A DNA stretch of 64,000 nucleotides from Spiroplasma sp. BIUS-1 (lineage in GTDB: Bacteria > Bacillota_I > Bacilli_A > Mycoplasmatales > Mycoplasmataceae), in NCBI RefSeq assembly GCF_010365805.1, contig NZ_CP048386.1, positions 372,001 through 436,000 on the forward strand, in the 5' to 3' direction. The notes below the pieces were generated by a model. That model searched no databases, was not told the origin of the DNA, and worked only from the letters and a program-made list of their open reading frames with translations. The translations under genes and the position numbers were made by a program. Below, in pieces: positions 32,522 to 42,533 of the stretch (the first letter of the stretch is position 1; the number at the start of each line of letters is the position of its first letter).

Positions 32522-34912
32522 ATGGAATTAAAAGATTTATTTGCTAAACAAATAAGTTTCTTTGATGTGGATTTAAATTCAAAAGATGAAGTTATTGAAT
32601 TTTTATCTAACAAACTTCAAGCAGAAAAATATGTAAAATCTGTTGAAGATTTCAAAGCAGCTGTTTACAAAAGAGAATCTGAAGGATCAACAGGTGTTGG
32701 TGATGGTATTGCCATTCCTCACGTTTTAAATCCAACAGTTCAAAAATCAGCAATAGCATTTGCTAAACTAAAAAATAAAGTTGATTGACAATCATTAGAT
32801 GATCAACCAGCTGATTTAGTATTTATGATTATGACAAACGGAAAAGATGGAAATGAACACTTAACAGCATTAGCTGATTTATCTGGTTTCTTAATGAAAG
32901 CAGATGTTCAATCTAAACTTAGAAGTGCAAAATCAATTAAAGATGTTCAATCAGCATTAACAAAAGAAGAGAAAAAAGTTGAAAAAGTAGAAAAACCTGG
33001 AAGTTATGATGTAATTGGTATTACAGCTTGTCCTACAGGTATTGCTCATACTTACATGGCTCAAGAAAAGCTAGAAGAGTATGCAAAAGCAAAAGGTTTA
33101 ACTGTTAAAATTGAAACTCAAGGACGTAGAGGAATTGAAAACAAATTAACACAAGAAGATATAGATAATGCAAAAGTAATTATTTTAGCTCATGATAAAG
33201 CTCTTGAAGGACTTTCAAGATTGAATGGGAAAAAAGTAATTGATACAAACACTAAAGAAGCTATCTTCAAAGGTGATCAATTAATTGAAAAATATAAAAA
33301 GGGTGAAGGATTGACTGAAGTTAAAGCTGCAGGAGATTCATCAGATACAAGTGAATTTACAATGAGAAAATTCCTTGATGTAAAAGGTAATTTACTTGGA
33401 GGAATTTCAAGAATGTTACCATTCGTTGTTGCTGGAGGGATCATTTTAGGAATAGCATTCTTAATTGACTTTGCTTCAGGTAATGGGCAAGTTGACTGAA
33501 ATAGTCCATTTGCAATAAATTGATTGCACAGTCAAGAAGGTAATCCAACAGAATGAAGTCAAGCTTTAAAAGATCAATTTACTCCGATATGAATGGGTAA
33601 CTTTGGTACTCATAATCCGGGAGCTGGTTGATTTGCTGCAATAGGTAAAACTTCAATGGCTATGATGGTTCCAATGCTTGGTGCTTTCATTGCATTCTCA
33701 ATTGTAGGAACACAAGGTTTAATGCCTGGTATGGTAGCTGGACTATTTTCATCAAACATAATGGGGTTTGCATATTCATCAGATGAAACAGGATGAAATG
33801 GTCTATGAGGAAGACTTTTAAGTGACAATTTAAAAGGATCAGAATCAGGATTTATTGGAGCTATATTTGGAGGTTACTTAGCAGCTTTATTAGTTGTAGG
33901 TTGATCAAAAGCTATGGCTAAATTCCCTAAAGGATTACAAGGAGCAAGAGATATAGTATTTATTCCTGTAATTTCATTATTATCAATTTCATTAACAATG
34001 TTTGTTATTAATATTCCATTAGGATATGTAATGGGTGGAATAAGTTTAGGTATTCAAAAACTAGCAGAATTGAATCTATTATGACTAGTATCAATATTAA
34101 TTGGATTTATGATGTGTGTTGATATGGGTGGACCGATAAATAAAATTGCTTATTCATTAGGTAATTTAGCAGTTGGTGGTAAATTAGTTACTGATTTAAA
34201 TACACAAGGTTATAATGACCAAACAATTATTATGGCATCAGCTATGTTAGCTGGTATGTTACCTCCATTAATGGTTGCTATGTCAACTGTTATTTTCCCA
34301 AAAGCTTGAACAGCAAAAGATAGAGATGCTGCAAAAGCTAACTGATTAATGGGTGCATGTTTCGTTTCAGAAGGTGCTATTCCATTTATGGTTAAAGATC
34401 CAAAAAGAGTTGCTGTTTCAGCAATGGTTGGTGGAGCTTTAGTTGGTGGATTAGTTGGAGCATTAAAAATTAAATTATTAGCTTCACATGGTGGTATATT
34501 TGTATTCCCATTATTAAGCTCAAGTTACTTAGAAAATGGAACATCAATGACAGGTGGATCAATTGCTCTTGGTGCTGGTGGAGCATTAATTATTGTGTTG
34601 GGAGCAAGTTTCTTATCAGCAATGATTTTAGGAATTTGAAGAACAGCAGATATTAGAACTGGTAAATTAACTCTTGACTCAACAAACGGAGTTAAAGAAG
34701 CAATTGAAGCAAAAATTCAAGCTGTAAAAGCAAATGATAAAATTAAAGATAAAGATAAAAAATTAACTGTATTAAGTACAAAATTAACTCAATATGGAGA
34801 ATTTGAATCTGACTTAGTTGTAAGACAAAAAGCTTATCAAGTTAAATTAGCAGAAATGGCTAAAGAAAAAGAAATTAGACAAAAAGCAAAAGAAGCTAGA
34901 AAAGCAAAATAG
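32522..34912 (+). CDS. fruA: Fructose PTS enzyme IIABC
   Basis: A 796-residue transporter that imports fructose and phosphorylates it at C1. The IIA domain (about 1-145) has the phosphorylated His67 in GIAIPHV. The IIB domain (about 163-260) has the active Cys170 in ITACPTGIAHT. The IIC domain (about 285-700) has many membrane segments, with MCVDMGGPINK and EGAIPFMVKDP typical of the family. The final 80 residues are a charged cytoplasmic tail. An AGGAGG Shine-Dalgarno precedes ATG 32522. It ends the fructose operon. Confidence 0.96.
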
Positions 34913-34924
34913 TTATTAAAAAAT

Positions 34925-34955
34925 AAAAACCCTAAAATTTAGGGTTTTTATTTTT
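34925..34955 (+). terminator. Terminator of the fructose operon
   Basis: AAAAACCCT (34925-34933) and AGGGTTTTT (34941-34949), A/T loop, followed by T-rich DNA. Confidence 0.85.
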
Positions 34956-35000
34956 CTCTAATAGAAAAAAGTGTAAAATATTATGGTTAGAGGTGAAATT

Positions 35001-36236
35001 ATGATTCAAAAACCAAGAGGAACAGAAGATTTAATAGATTTAAAAGCAAAAGAATATTTTGCTTTAGAATTAACTATTAGACAAATAGTAGATACATTTA
35101 ACTATAATGAAATCAAAACTCCAATTTTTGAAAGTCTAGAACTTTTCAAAAGAGGTGTTGGTGAAGAAACTGATATAGTTTCAAAAGAAATGTATACATT
35201 TAAAGACAGAAAAGACAGAGAGTTAACTTTAAGACCTGAAGGAACTGCCCCAACTGTTAGAGCTATTTTAGAAAACAAAATGTATATAAATGAAAATCTT
35301 CCTTTAAAGTTATTTTACTTTGGATCAATGTTTAGATATGAAAGACCTCAAGCTGGAAGAAACAGACAATTTAACCAATTTGGTATTGAAGTTTTTGGTC
35401 CAAAAACTGCAGAGATTGATAGCGAAATTATTTGTTTATCTTCAACAATATTAAATACAATAGGTTTAGATAACCATACAATTCATATAAATTATTTAGT
35501 TAATGGTGAACAAAGAAAAAACTATATTAATGATTTAAAAAAATATTTAGAACCAAAAGAACTTTGTGATGATTGTAAAAGAAGAATTGATACAAACCCT
35601 TTAAGAGTTTTAGATTGTAAAGTTGATTCAAAAAAATTCAGTGATGTTGTTGATATGAAAGATTATTTATCTGATGAAGATAAAAAATATTTTGAAAACC
35701 TAATATCAAATTTAAAAAACATTGGAATTAATCCAGTTGTTGATAAAATGCTTGTAAGAGGTTTAGATTACTATACAGGATTTGTATATGAAGTAAAAGA
35801 TAAAAAAGGTTCAACTCTACTTGGTGGAGGAAGATATGACGAACTTGTAAATCAATTAGGAAATGTAGAACTTCCTGCAGCTGGTTTTGGTTTGGGAATG
35901 GAAAGAATATTAATTGCTCTTCAAGAAGAAGAAATTTATATTTCTGAGCCTGTAAGCTTAGATGCTTACATAATTGGTTTAAGTGAAAAAGCAAAACAAT
36001 TTGCAAACATCTTAATGTTAATGTTAAGAAAATCTGGTTTAAAAGTAGATTTTGATTTTATGAACAGAAGTATGAAATCTGCATTTAAACAATCTGAAAA
36101 ACTTAACTCAAAAAATATAATTATAATTGGTGACAATGAACTAAAAGAAAATGTTGTTGTAATTAAAAATCAAATCACAAAAGAAGAAAAAAAAGTTGCA
36201 TTTGAAAAAATAGTAGATGTAATAATGGGAGAATAA
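35001..36236 (+). CDS. hisS: Histidyl-tRNA synthetase
   Basis: A 411-residue class II synthetase, normal length. MIQKPRGTEDL is the standard start, so ATG 35001 is chosen over ATG 34983; the Shine-Dalgarno AGAGGTG lies between them. Motif 2 is seen as RYERPQAGRNRQFNQFGIE. The HisRS signature 1 is LVRGLDYYTG and signature 2 is GGGRYDELV; motif 3 is GFGLGMERI. The C-terminal anticodon domain is complete. It is followed four bases later by aspS, an arrangement common in Firmicutes. Confidence 0.97.
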   Translation: MIQKPRGTEDLIDLKAKEYFALELTIRQIVDTFNYNEIKTPIFESLELFKRGVGEETDIVSKEMYTFKDRKDRELTLRPEGTAPTVRAILENKMYINENLPLKLFYFGSMFRYERPQAGRNRQFNQFGIEVFGPKTAEIDSEIICLSSTILNTIGLDNHTIHINYLVNGEQRKNYINDLKKYLEPKELCDDCKRRIDTNPLRVLDCKVDSKKFSDVVDMKDYLSDEDKKYFENLISNLKNIGINPVVDKMLVRGLDYYTGFVYEVKDKKGSTLLGGGRYDELVNQLGNVELPAAGFGLGMERILIALQEEEIYISEPVSLDAYIIGLSEKAKQFANILMLMLRKSGLKVDFDFMNRSMKSAFKQSEKLNSKNIIIIGDNELKENVVVIKNQITKEEKKVAFEKIVDVIMGE

Positions 36237-36240
36237 AAGA

Positions 36241-37959
36241 ATGAAACGTACACACACATGTGGTGAACTTACTTTAAAAAATGTAAATGAAAATGTAATT
36301 CTACAAGGTTGAGTAACTAAAGTTAGAAAAATGGGTGCAATGAACTTTATTGATCTAAGAGATAGATACGGAATTACTCAACTTGTAATTGATGAATCAA
36401 TTAGTTTAGAAAACATTAAATCAGAATATGTTTTAGAAGTTGAAGGAAAAGTTATTGAAAGAAAATCAAAAAACTTAGATTTAAAAACAGGAGAAATTGA
36501 AATTAAAGTTGAAAAAGTAACTTTAATAAACAAATCTGAATTAACTCCTTTTGAAATTAAAGATGGTATTGAATCTCAAGAAGATACAAGATTAACTTAT
36601 AGATATCTTGATTTAAGAAGACCTGAAATGCAAAACAACTTACTTATTAGAAGTAAAATGAATCATGTAATTAGAAACTTTTTTGTAGAAAAAGAATTTA
36701 TTGAAGTTGAAACTCCAATTTTTGGTAAGTCAACTCCAGAAGGAGCAAGAGACTTTTTAGTTCCTTCAAGATTAAATGAAGGTAAGTTTTATGCATTGCC
36801 TCAATCTCCACAATTATATAAACAATTATTTATGATTTCAGGATTAGATAGATACTTTCAAATTGTTAAATGTTTTAGAGATGAAGATTTAAGAATTGAC
36901 AGACAACCTGAATTTACTCAATTGGATATGGAAATGTCTTTTGCTGATGCAAACGACGTTATGGATACAATTGAAAATCTTGTTAAAAAAGTTATTTTAG
37001 AAATAAAGGGAACTGATATAAAAGAATCAATTCAAAGAATAACATGAAAAGATTCAATGGATAAATATGGAAATGATAAACCCGACTTAAGATTTGGTTT
37101 TGAAATTCATACATTAAACGAAATCTTTAATGGAACTGAAATTCCTTTATTTTCTAATTTAGAAAACAAATCAATTAGAGCGATTTGTGTTGACTCTCTT
37201 TTAAACAAAAAAGAATTAGAAGATTTAACTGAAGTTGCAAAACAAAATAGTGTAAATATTTTAGCTTTTGCAAAATATGATTTAAATGAATGAACAGGAT
37301 CAATTGGTTCTAAACTTTCTGATAATGAAAAAACAAATTTAGTTAAAGAATTTAATATCGAAAAACCATCAACTATTTTATTTGTAGTAGAAGAATACTA
37401 TAAAGCAAGTCAGGCAATGGGATCAGTTAGAAATAGAGTTGCAAAACTTTTAAACCTTCTTGACTCAGAAGTTATGAAGTTAGCTTGAATTGTTGATTTC
37501 CCATTATTTGAATTCTCAGAAGAAGAAAATAGATTTGTAGCAGCTCACCATCCATTTACAATGCCAGCAGATGAATCATTGGATAACTTTGATACAAACA
37601 AAGAAAAAGCACTTGCAAAAGCTTATGATATTGTTTTAAATGGATTTGAAATTGGGGGAGGAAGTCAAAGAATTACTGATTCTTCAATTCAAAAAAGAAT
37701 GTTTGATGCAATTGGCTTAACAGAAGAACAAATCGAAACAAACTTTGGATGATTTGTTAATGCATATAAATATGGTGCTCCATATCATGCAGGATGTGCT
37801 CTTGGGTTAGACAGAATTTGTATGCTACTTACAGGTTCAGAAAATATTAGAGAAGTTATTGCTTTCCCTAAAAACTCATCAGGAACTGATCCAATGACAA
37901 ATGCTCCAGATAGAGTTACAACTCAACAATTAGATGAATTAAATATTAAATTAAAATAG
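36241..37959 (+). CDS. aspS: Aspartyl-tRNA synthetase
   Basis: A 572-residue bacterial-type AspRS. It has the N-terminal anticodon-binding OB domain (GWVTKVRKMGAMNFIDLRDR), motif 1 with FIEVETPIFGKSTPEGARDF, and motif 2 with FRDEDLRIDRQPEFTQLD. The bacterial insertion domain (about 280-415) and motif 3 LGLDRICMLLTG follow. It keeps the signature FPKNSSGTDPMTNAP. It is co-transcribed with hisS and followed by a strong terminator that overlaps its stop. Confidence 0.97.
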
Positions 37960-37981
37960 CTTTTAAAAGCTATTTTTTTTA
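37953..37981 (+). terminator. Terminator of hisS-aspS
   Basis: Palindrome AAAATAGCTTTT/AAAAGCTATTTT (37953-37976) followed by T-run; the TAG stop 37957-37959 is in the 5' arm. Confidence 0.85.
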
Positions 37982-38039
37982 TAAATCGTTATAAAACAAT
38001 AAATAAAATAGTATTTTCTATTTTAATTAATAATTACTA

Positions 38040-38045
38040 TATAAT
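38040..38045 (+). promoter_or_regulatory. -10 box of the RGG-repeat gene
   Basis: TATAAT about 84 bases before the start codon, giving a leader of about 77 bases. No clear -35 box. Confidence 0.5.
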
Positions 38046-38087
38046 ATAAAAAGTGTTTAATGACACGTCTTTTGATAGCGTAGTATT

Positions 38088-38123
38088 TATTGCCTTTAAA
38101 AGAATTTATATAGAAAGGCAATA
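38088..38123 (+). promoter_or_regulatory. Hairpin burying the ribosome binding site of the RGG-repeat gene
   Basis: TATTGCCTTT (38088-38097) and AAAGGCAATA (38114-38123) form a perfect 10-bp stem with a 16-base loop. The 3' arm contains AAAGG of the Shine-Dalgarno AGAAAGG (38112-38118), which lies ten bases before ATG 38129. In this form the ribosome site is paired. It is a candidate RNA thermometer or other translational switch. Confidence 0.65.
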
Positions 38124-38128
38124 TACTT

Positions 38129-38425
38129 ATGGGATTTGATAACAAAGATAACTTTAGACGTTCAAGAAGTGAAGGTGGATCAAGAGACGGTGGATCAAGA
38201 GACGGTGGAGATCGTGGCGGAAGATCTGGTGGATTCGGTGGTCGCGGTGGAGATCGTGGCGGAAGATCTGGTGGATTCGGTGGTCGCGGTGGTGACCGTG
38301 GCGGAAGATCTGGTGGATTTGGTGGACAAGGTGGAAATTCAGGAAGAATTGACAACTTTGAAAAACCTCTATTAGAACTATTAAAAGAAATTAGTGAAAA
38401 ACTAGATCTTTTATTAACTAAATAA
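38129..38425 (+). CDS. Small RGG-repeat protein
   Basis: A 98-residue protein. After a basic start (residues 1-15), residues 16-67 are almost only Gly, Arg, Ser, Asp and Phe. There are two GGSRD units and then three units of a 14-residue repeat, GGDRGGRSGGFGGR. This is an RGG/RG box of the kind that binds RNA or drives condensate formation in other organisms. The last 27 residues (IDNFEKPLLELL and on) form an amphipathic helix that could make oligomers. No catalytic domain is present. The repeat region is far more GC-rich than its surroundings. Its ribosome site is in a hairpin, suggesting controlled translation. Function unknown. Confidence 0.8.
   Translation: MGFDNKDNFRRSRSEGGSRDGGSRDGGDRGGRSGGFGGRGGDRGGRSGGFGGRGGDRGGRSGGFGGQGGNSGRIDNFEKPLLELLKEISEKLDLLLTK
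38174..38203 (+). repeat. Two tandem 15-bp repeats
   Basis: GGTGGATCAAGAGAC occurs twice in a row without a mismatch (38174-38188, 38189-38203), encoding GGSRD twice in the RGG protein. Confidence 0.9.
38204..38329 (+). repeat. Three tandem 42-bp repeats in the RGG gene
   Basis: Units at 38204-38245, 38246-38287 and 38288-38329. The first two are identical in every base; the third differs at several positions, including its last codon (CAA for CGC). The unit is in frame and encodes 14 residues. Identity of two copies suggests recent slippage or gene conversion. Confidence 0.95.
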
Positions 38426-38429
38426 TTTA

Positions 38430-38466
38430 AAAAAACTTTCAAGTATTATATTTGAAAGTTTTTTTA
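38430..38466 (+). terminator. Terminator of the RGG-repeat gene
   Basis: AAAAACTTTCAA (38431-38442) and TTGAAAGTTTTT (38452-38463), 9-base loop, with T-rich tail. Confidence 0.85.
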
Positions 38467-38536
38467 TTTATAGTGAGTGTTTTTAAGTATCTACACCTTT
38501 AAGAGTGTTTTTCTATTAATTATAGGTCAAATGAGT

Positions 38537-38542
38537 TATAAT
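38537..38542 (+). promoter_or_regulatory. -10 box of the 175-residue unknown gene
   Basis: TATAAT 30 bases before ATG 38572. Upstream, GAGTGTTTTT occurs twice (38475-38484 and 38503-38512), which may or may not matter. Confidence 0.45.
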
Positions 38543-38571
38543 CATTTTAATAAAAAGTTAGGAGAGATATT

Positions 38572-39099
38572 ATGGCTTTAGACAACAGTGTAAAAAATTT
38601 AATTGGAAACCTATTTAGAATAGATAAAAATTTAGAGGTATTTGCCCCTGGTTATATTGATTTAAAAAAAGTAACTGAAGATAACTTACCTTGATTAGGT
38701 CTTAAAAACCTAAATAGAGTTGTTTATTTTGCAACAACTTTCAATTATTTCTTTTTTGAGACAATGATTGCAGATATTACAATAGCTTTAGATGCAAAGA
38801 AAAAAGAACCAATAATCATTGAAGTTAGAGATAATTTCACAAACCTAATTGAATTAGAAAAACTTGGATTTTTACAATCAAAAGTTGAAAATATACCTCC
38901 ATCACAAATGATGTTATTAAGAGATATTTATAAATTTATATATACAAAATATGATAAATTTAATGCTTTATTTGAAAATGATCCAAACATTAAATTATTA
39001 GCAAAACACAGTGGTAACTTATCTGCTCCAATTTTCTTAGAAGATAAAGAAGTGTATGAATACTACGAAAAAGCTGCTAAACAAATATTTGGTAAATAG
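38572..39099 (+). CDS. Unknown soluble protein
   Basis: A 175-residue protein with no signal peptide or membrane segment, mixed helix and strand. No recognised motif. The Shine-Dalgarno is AGGAGAG. It forms a single-gene unit between its -10 box and a terminator. One TGA codon encodes Trp at about residue 41. Confidence 0.75.
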
Positions 39100-39126
39100 T
39101 AAATTCCTTATTAGGAATTTTTTTTA
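39100..39126 (+). terminator. Terminator of the 175-residue unknown gene
   Basis: AAATTCC (39101-39107), TTATTA loop, GGAATTT (39114-39120), then T-run. The pepF ribosome site starts right after it. Confidence 0.85.
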
Positions 39127-39136
39127 GGTGAATGAA

Positions 39137-40939
39137 ATGAAAAGAATCGATGCTGAAAACAAATATAAATGAAACTTACTTGATCTTTATAAAACAGATG
39201 AAGATTTTTTAAAAGACTTAGATATCTATATTGAAAAAAACAAATCTTTATTAGCTTATGAAAATAAATTAAACATAAAAGAAACTTTCATTGAGTTTTT
39301 AAAAAAATCAATTGAAGTAGATAAAAGTGGAAGTAAAATAGGACATTTTTTAAAGTATCTTTACATTGAACAAAAAAATGAAAGACTTACAAATTTAGAT
39401 TCAATTTATAGTAAGAAAATGCAACAATTTGATGGAAAGTTTTCTTGAATAAATGAAGAAATCAAAAATGTAGGAGAAACATTAATACTTGAATGATTAA
39501 AAAGCGATGAAAAATTAAAACACTACTCAAAAAGTTATAAGGATTTTTTTAAACATATAAAATATTTGCTTCCTCAAAAAGACAGAGAGTTAATATCAAA
39601 AGTTTCATCTTCGAGTTCTATTATTTATGAAATGTATGAAACAATGAGATTTAAAGATAATGAAGAAAAAGTTCTTAACTTTAATGGTAAAGAATATATT
39701 GTTAACCAAAAATTTATTTCAGATATACTAACTTACTCTGATCCAATTAAAGATCAAGAACTTAGAGCTTTAGCAAGTCTAAAATATAAAGAAGATAATA
39801 ATTTTAAAAAACACACATTTGCAAAAATTTATGACTCAATTGTTAAAGAAGAAATTGAGTCAAGCAAACTTGTTGGAATGAAAGGGTTTAAAGAAAACTT
39901 TTTTGATGATGATGACTTTGCTTTAGATGATTTTTTAAATTTAATAGAATTTACTTCAAAAAATTCGAAAGTATATTATCGTTATTATCAAATAATTAAA
40001 AATTTCCTAGGATTAGAAAAATTTTATGGAACAGATTCTGGATTAGAACTTATAAAAGCAGAGAAAAAAAATTACTCTGTAGAAGAAGCAAAAGATATAA
40101 TAAGAAACTCTCTTAAAGTTTTGGGAAATGAATATTTAGAAAATTTAGAAAAGTGTTGAGAAGATCACAAAGTTGATTATTTTGAAGATGAAAATAAATC
40201 AACTGGAGCTTTTACCGTTAGCAGCTACACTTATGATTCTTTGGTTTCATTAAACTTTACAGATGATGTTGATTCAATTTCAACTCTTGCTCATGAAATG
40301 GGACATGCAGTTCATAATTTATTTGCAAAACAAAATCAACCCAAACCTTTAAATGGTTTTTCAAATATGATTGCAGAAGTTGCATCTACTTTTAATGAAC
40401 ACTTGCTTTTTGATTACTTAATAAGAAATGAAACTGATGAAAATAGAAAAATAACTTTGATTCAAAATAGGATAGAATTTATTTTTAATAATTTCTTTTC
40501 TGCTGTAGCTGATGCTAAGTTTGAGTTTAGTTGTTATGAAGAAAGTGAAAAGGGTGAAACACTTACTCTTGAAAAAATTTCAAATATATTAAAGTCATCT
40601 ATAAAAGAAACTTTAGGAAAAACAGTTTTTGATAAATATAATTCAGATGCTATAAATTATAGCTGAATTTCTATTTCACATATTTTTGAACAACCTTTTT
40701 ATATTTATAAATATGCTGTTTCAATTGCCGTTTCTTTTAAACTTTACTCAGAATTTAAAAAGACAAATAATCCAGATGTTATTTTAAACTTCTTAAAAGA
40801 TGGTGGGAGTTTAGAAGTAACTGAATTATTTAAAAAGTATGGTTTTGATTGCAAAGATCCAAACTCTTATAATGAATTAGTGGTTGAAGTTGAAAATTTA
40901 GTCAATGAATTTGATAAACTATTAAATAAAAAAAGTTAA
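39137..40939 (+). CDS. pepF: M3-family oligoendopeptidase F
   Basis: A 600-residue zinc metallopeptidase. The zinc motif LAHEMGHAVH gives HExxH, and the third ligand is in IAEVASTFNEHL, both as in PepF. It cuts short peptides in the cytoplasm, completing peptide use. ATG 39137 has AGGTGAA upstream and is in frame; ATG 39132 is not. The start is only a few bases after the preceding terminator's T-run, so the promoter must be upstream of that terminator or weak and local; some readthrough seems likely. Confidence 0.93.
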
Positions 40940-40967
40940 TTATGAAATCATAATTAACTTTTTTTCT
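40929..40967. terminator. Bidirectional terminator after pepF
   Basis: Arms AAAAGTTAATTATGA (40931-40945) and TCATAATTAACTTTT (40948-40962) are perfectly complementary; it separates pepF from the convergent unknown gene, with T/A-runs on both sides. Confidence 0.9.
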
Positions 40968-41661
40968 AATAAACATTTCCTAAAAATCTTGCATAGTTTT
41001 GAATTATTGAATTTGAAAATACAATAACTTCAATTGAGTTTATATTAACATCAATTAAATCTTGTTCTGATATTTTACTTTTCTTTTTCAACATTCTTGC
41101 ATACTTCATAATTTCTCTAACAACATAATCAATACTTGTAATGTTTTCTTTACTTGAAAATACTTTTTCTGAAAGTAGTTCTACATAATCATCTTCTTTA
41201 ATTATTTTTAGTATTTCTTTTTTATAAATTTCAAAATATTTAATTACACAATTATTAACTAACTCTAAAGCAAATTCACTTTTTTTAGCAATATCTTTTT
41301 TCTCTATTGCTTCATAAAAATCACAAATTAATTCAATTGACTTTGTTCATCCTAAAATATATACATAGTCAACAATTAGTTTATGGAACTTAGAAAGTAA
41401 TTTACCGTTAGTGTTAATTAACTTAAACTTTTGATTATAAAAGTTAGTGTAATTATCTATTTGTTGAAAAAACTCTGGATAGTTATCATAGTTATTTGTA
41501 TATTCCAACTTAAAATCATCTGGATTTTTATTAAACTTAATTAATCATTTCTTTAATTTTGAAATATTCTTTATTATATTTTTTTCTCAATATGGATTTA
41601 CATTTTTTAAATGAGAAACTTGTTTTTCGTTTATCTTAAATGGCTTAAAATTACTAATCAT
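40966..41661 (-). CDS. Unknown soluble protein, minus strand
   Basis: With TGA read as Trp this frame is open for 231 residues from ATG at 41661 to TAG at 40966-40968. It is easily missed because three TGA codons break it under the standard code. The protein is helical, rich in Lys, Asn and Ile, with no signal or membrane segment; I recognise no domain. The ribosome site is weak (AGAAAG). It is divergent from the 234-residue gene at 41731 across 69 bases, and it ends in the shared terminator with pepF. Codon and residue use match neighbouring genes, which supports it being real. Confidence 0.75.
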
Positions 41662-41730
41662 TTTATCAAACTTTCTATAAATCGTTATTTTTATTATATA
41701 TTAATAATATACAAAGAAAAGGAACACTTT

Positions 41731-42435
41731 ATGATTGGAAAATATGATTTTAAAAATGAAGATATAGATCAAGTTCTAGAATTCTTTGAACCTGCAATAC
41801 ATACAATCAGTGTTCTTTTAGAAGCTCAAAAAACTGAGTTAATTAGAAACAATTTAATTGAAAAAGATTTTGAAAAACTTTTTAACTTTTTTAAAAACAT
41901 GGAATATTTAGATGATTTTAATGAAGGAAAAGATCTAATCTCATACTATTATGATGATTATTGAAATCAGTTGATTGTTTTAAACAAAGAACAAGTAGTG
42001 GATAGACATAAATTTTGACCTAATATAATATCTATTCATCAAATTTCTGAACTTTTAGATAGATGAATAAAGATAAGTTATGAAAATAAAAAGAATAATA
42101 AAAGCATTTTAAATTTAGAAGAATGCATACATGATATTAAAAACTTAATTGATAATCATTGTGAAAACTTAAGAAAAGCTGAAAAGGGGCTTTTCTTTAA
42201 TAAACAAATAAATGAACTTTTAGATATGTTTAAAAACTCAAGTAAATTCAAAACAATGGAAAACTCAGCTGAAATAATACTAGATATTATTGAGGAAAAA
42301 AACTTCTCTAACGATCAAATTCATGATATATTTGAACCTAATTCTGAAGAATACTGAAATACATTTAATATTCTAACTAGAATTTCAATATTATCTGGAT
42401 TTGCACTATTATTAGAAGAACAAATAAAAGGTTAA
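41731..42435 (+). CDS. Unknown soluble protein
   Basis: A 234-residue acidic, helical protein. ATG 41731 is chosen because AAAAGGA lies upstream; an earlier in-frame ATG at 41611 would run over the divergent gene and has no ribosome site. No signal, membrane segment or motif recognised. Six or more TGA codons encode Trp. It is divergent from the minus-strand gene of almost the same length (231), but I see no clear similarity between the two. There is no terminator before the next gene, which has its own promoter-like region. Confidence 0.72.
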
Positions 42436-42478
42436 TAATAGTTGTTTTGTACAATACCCAAGGCAGATAACTTTATAT

Positions 42479-42519
42479 TTGACCATTAATTTGTTATAAT
42501 ACTAGTAATTGACCATTAA
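42479..42519 (+). promoter_or_regulatory. Promoter region with paired TTGACCATTAA repeats
   Basis: TTGACCATTAA occurs at 42479-42489 and 42509-42519, start to start 30 bases (three helical turns), flanking a TATAAT box at 42495-42500. The first copy overlaps the spacer, and the second lies just past the likely start of transcription. This looks like an operator controlling the three-gene cassette that follows. Confidence 0.55.
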
Positions 42520-42533
42520 AGGGAGAAAATAAT

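Noticed and set aside
38023-38442. Minus-strand proline-rich frame opposite the RGG repeats
   Set aside because: The repeat is in frame with the plus-strand gene, which has the ribosome site and terminator; the Pro-rich frame is its mirror.
41611-41730. Upstream start for the 234-residue gene
   Set aside because: The extension would overlap the divergent gene's coding region and has no ribosome site; ATG 41731 has AAAAGGA upstream.
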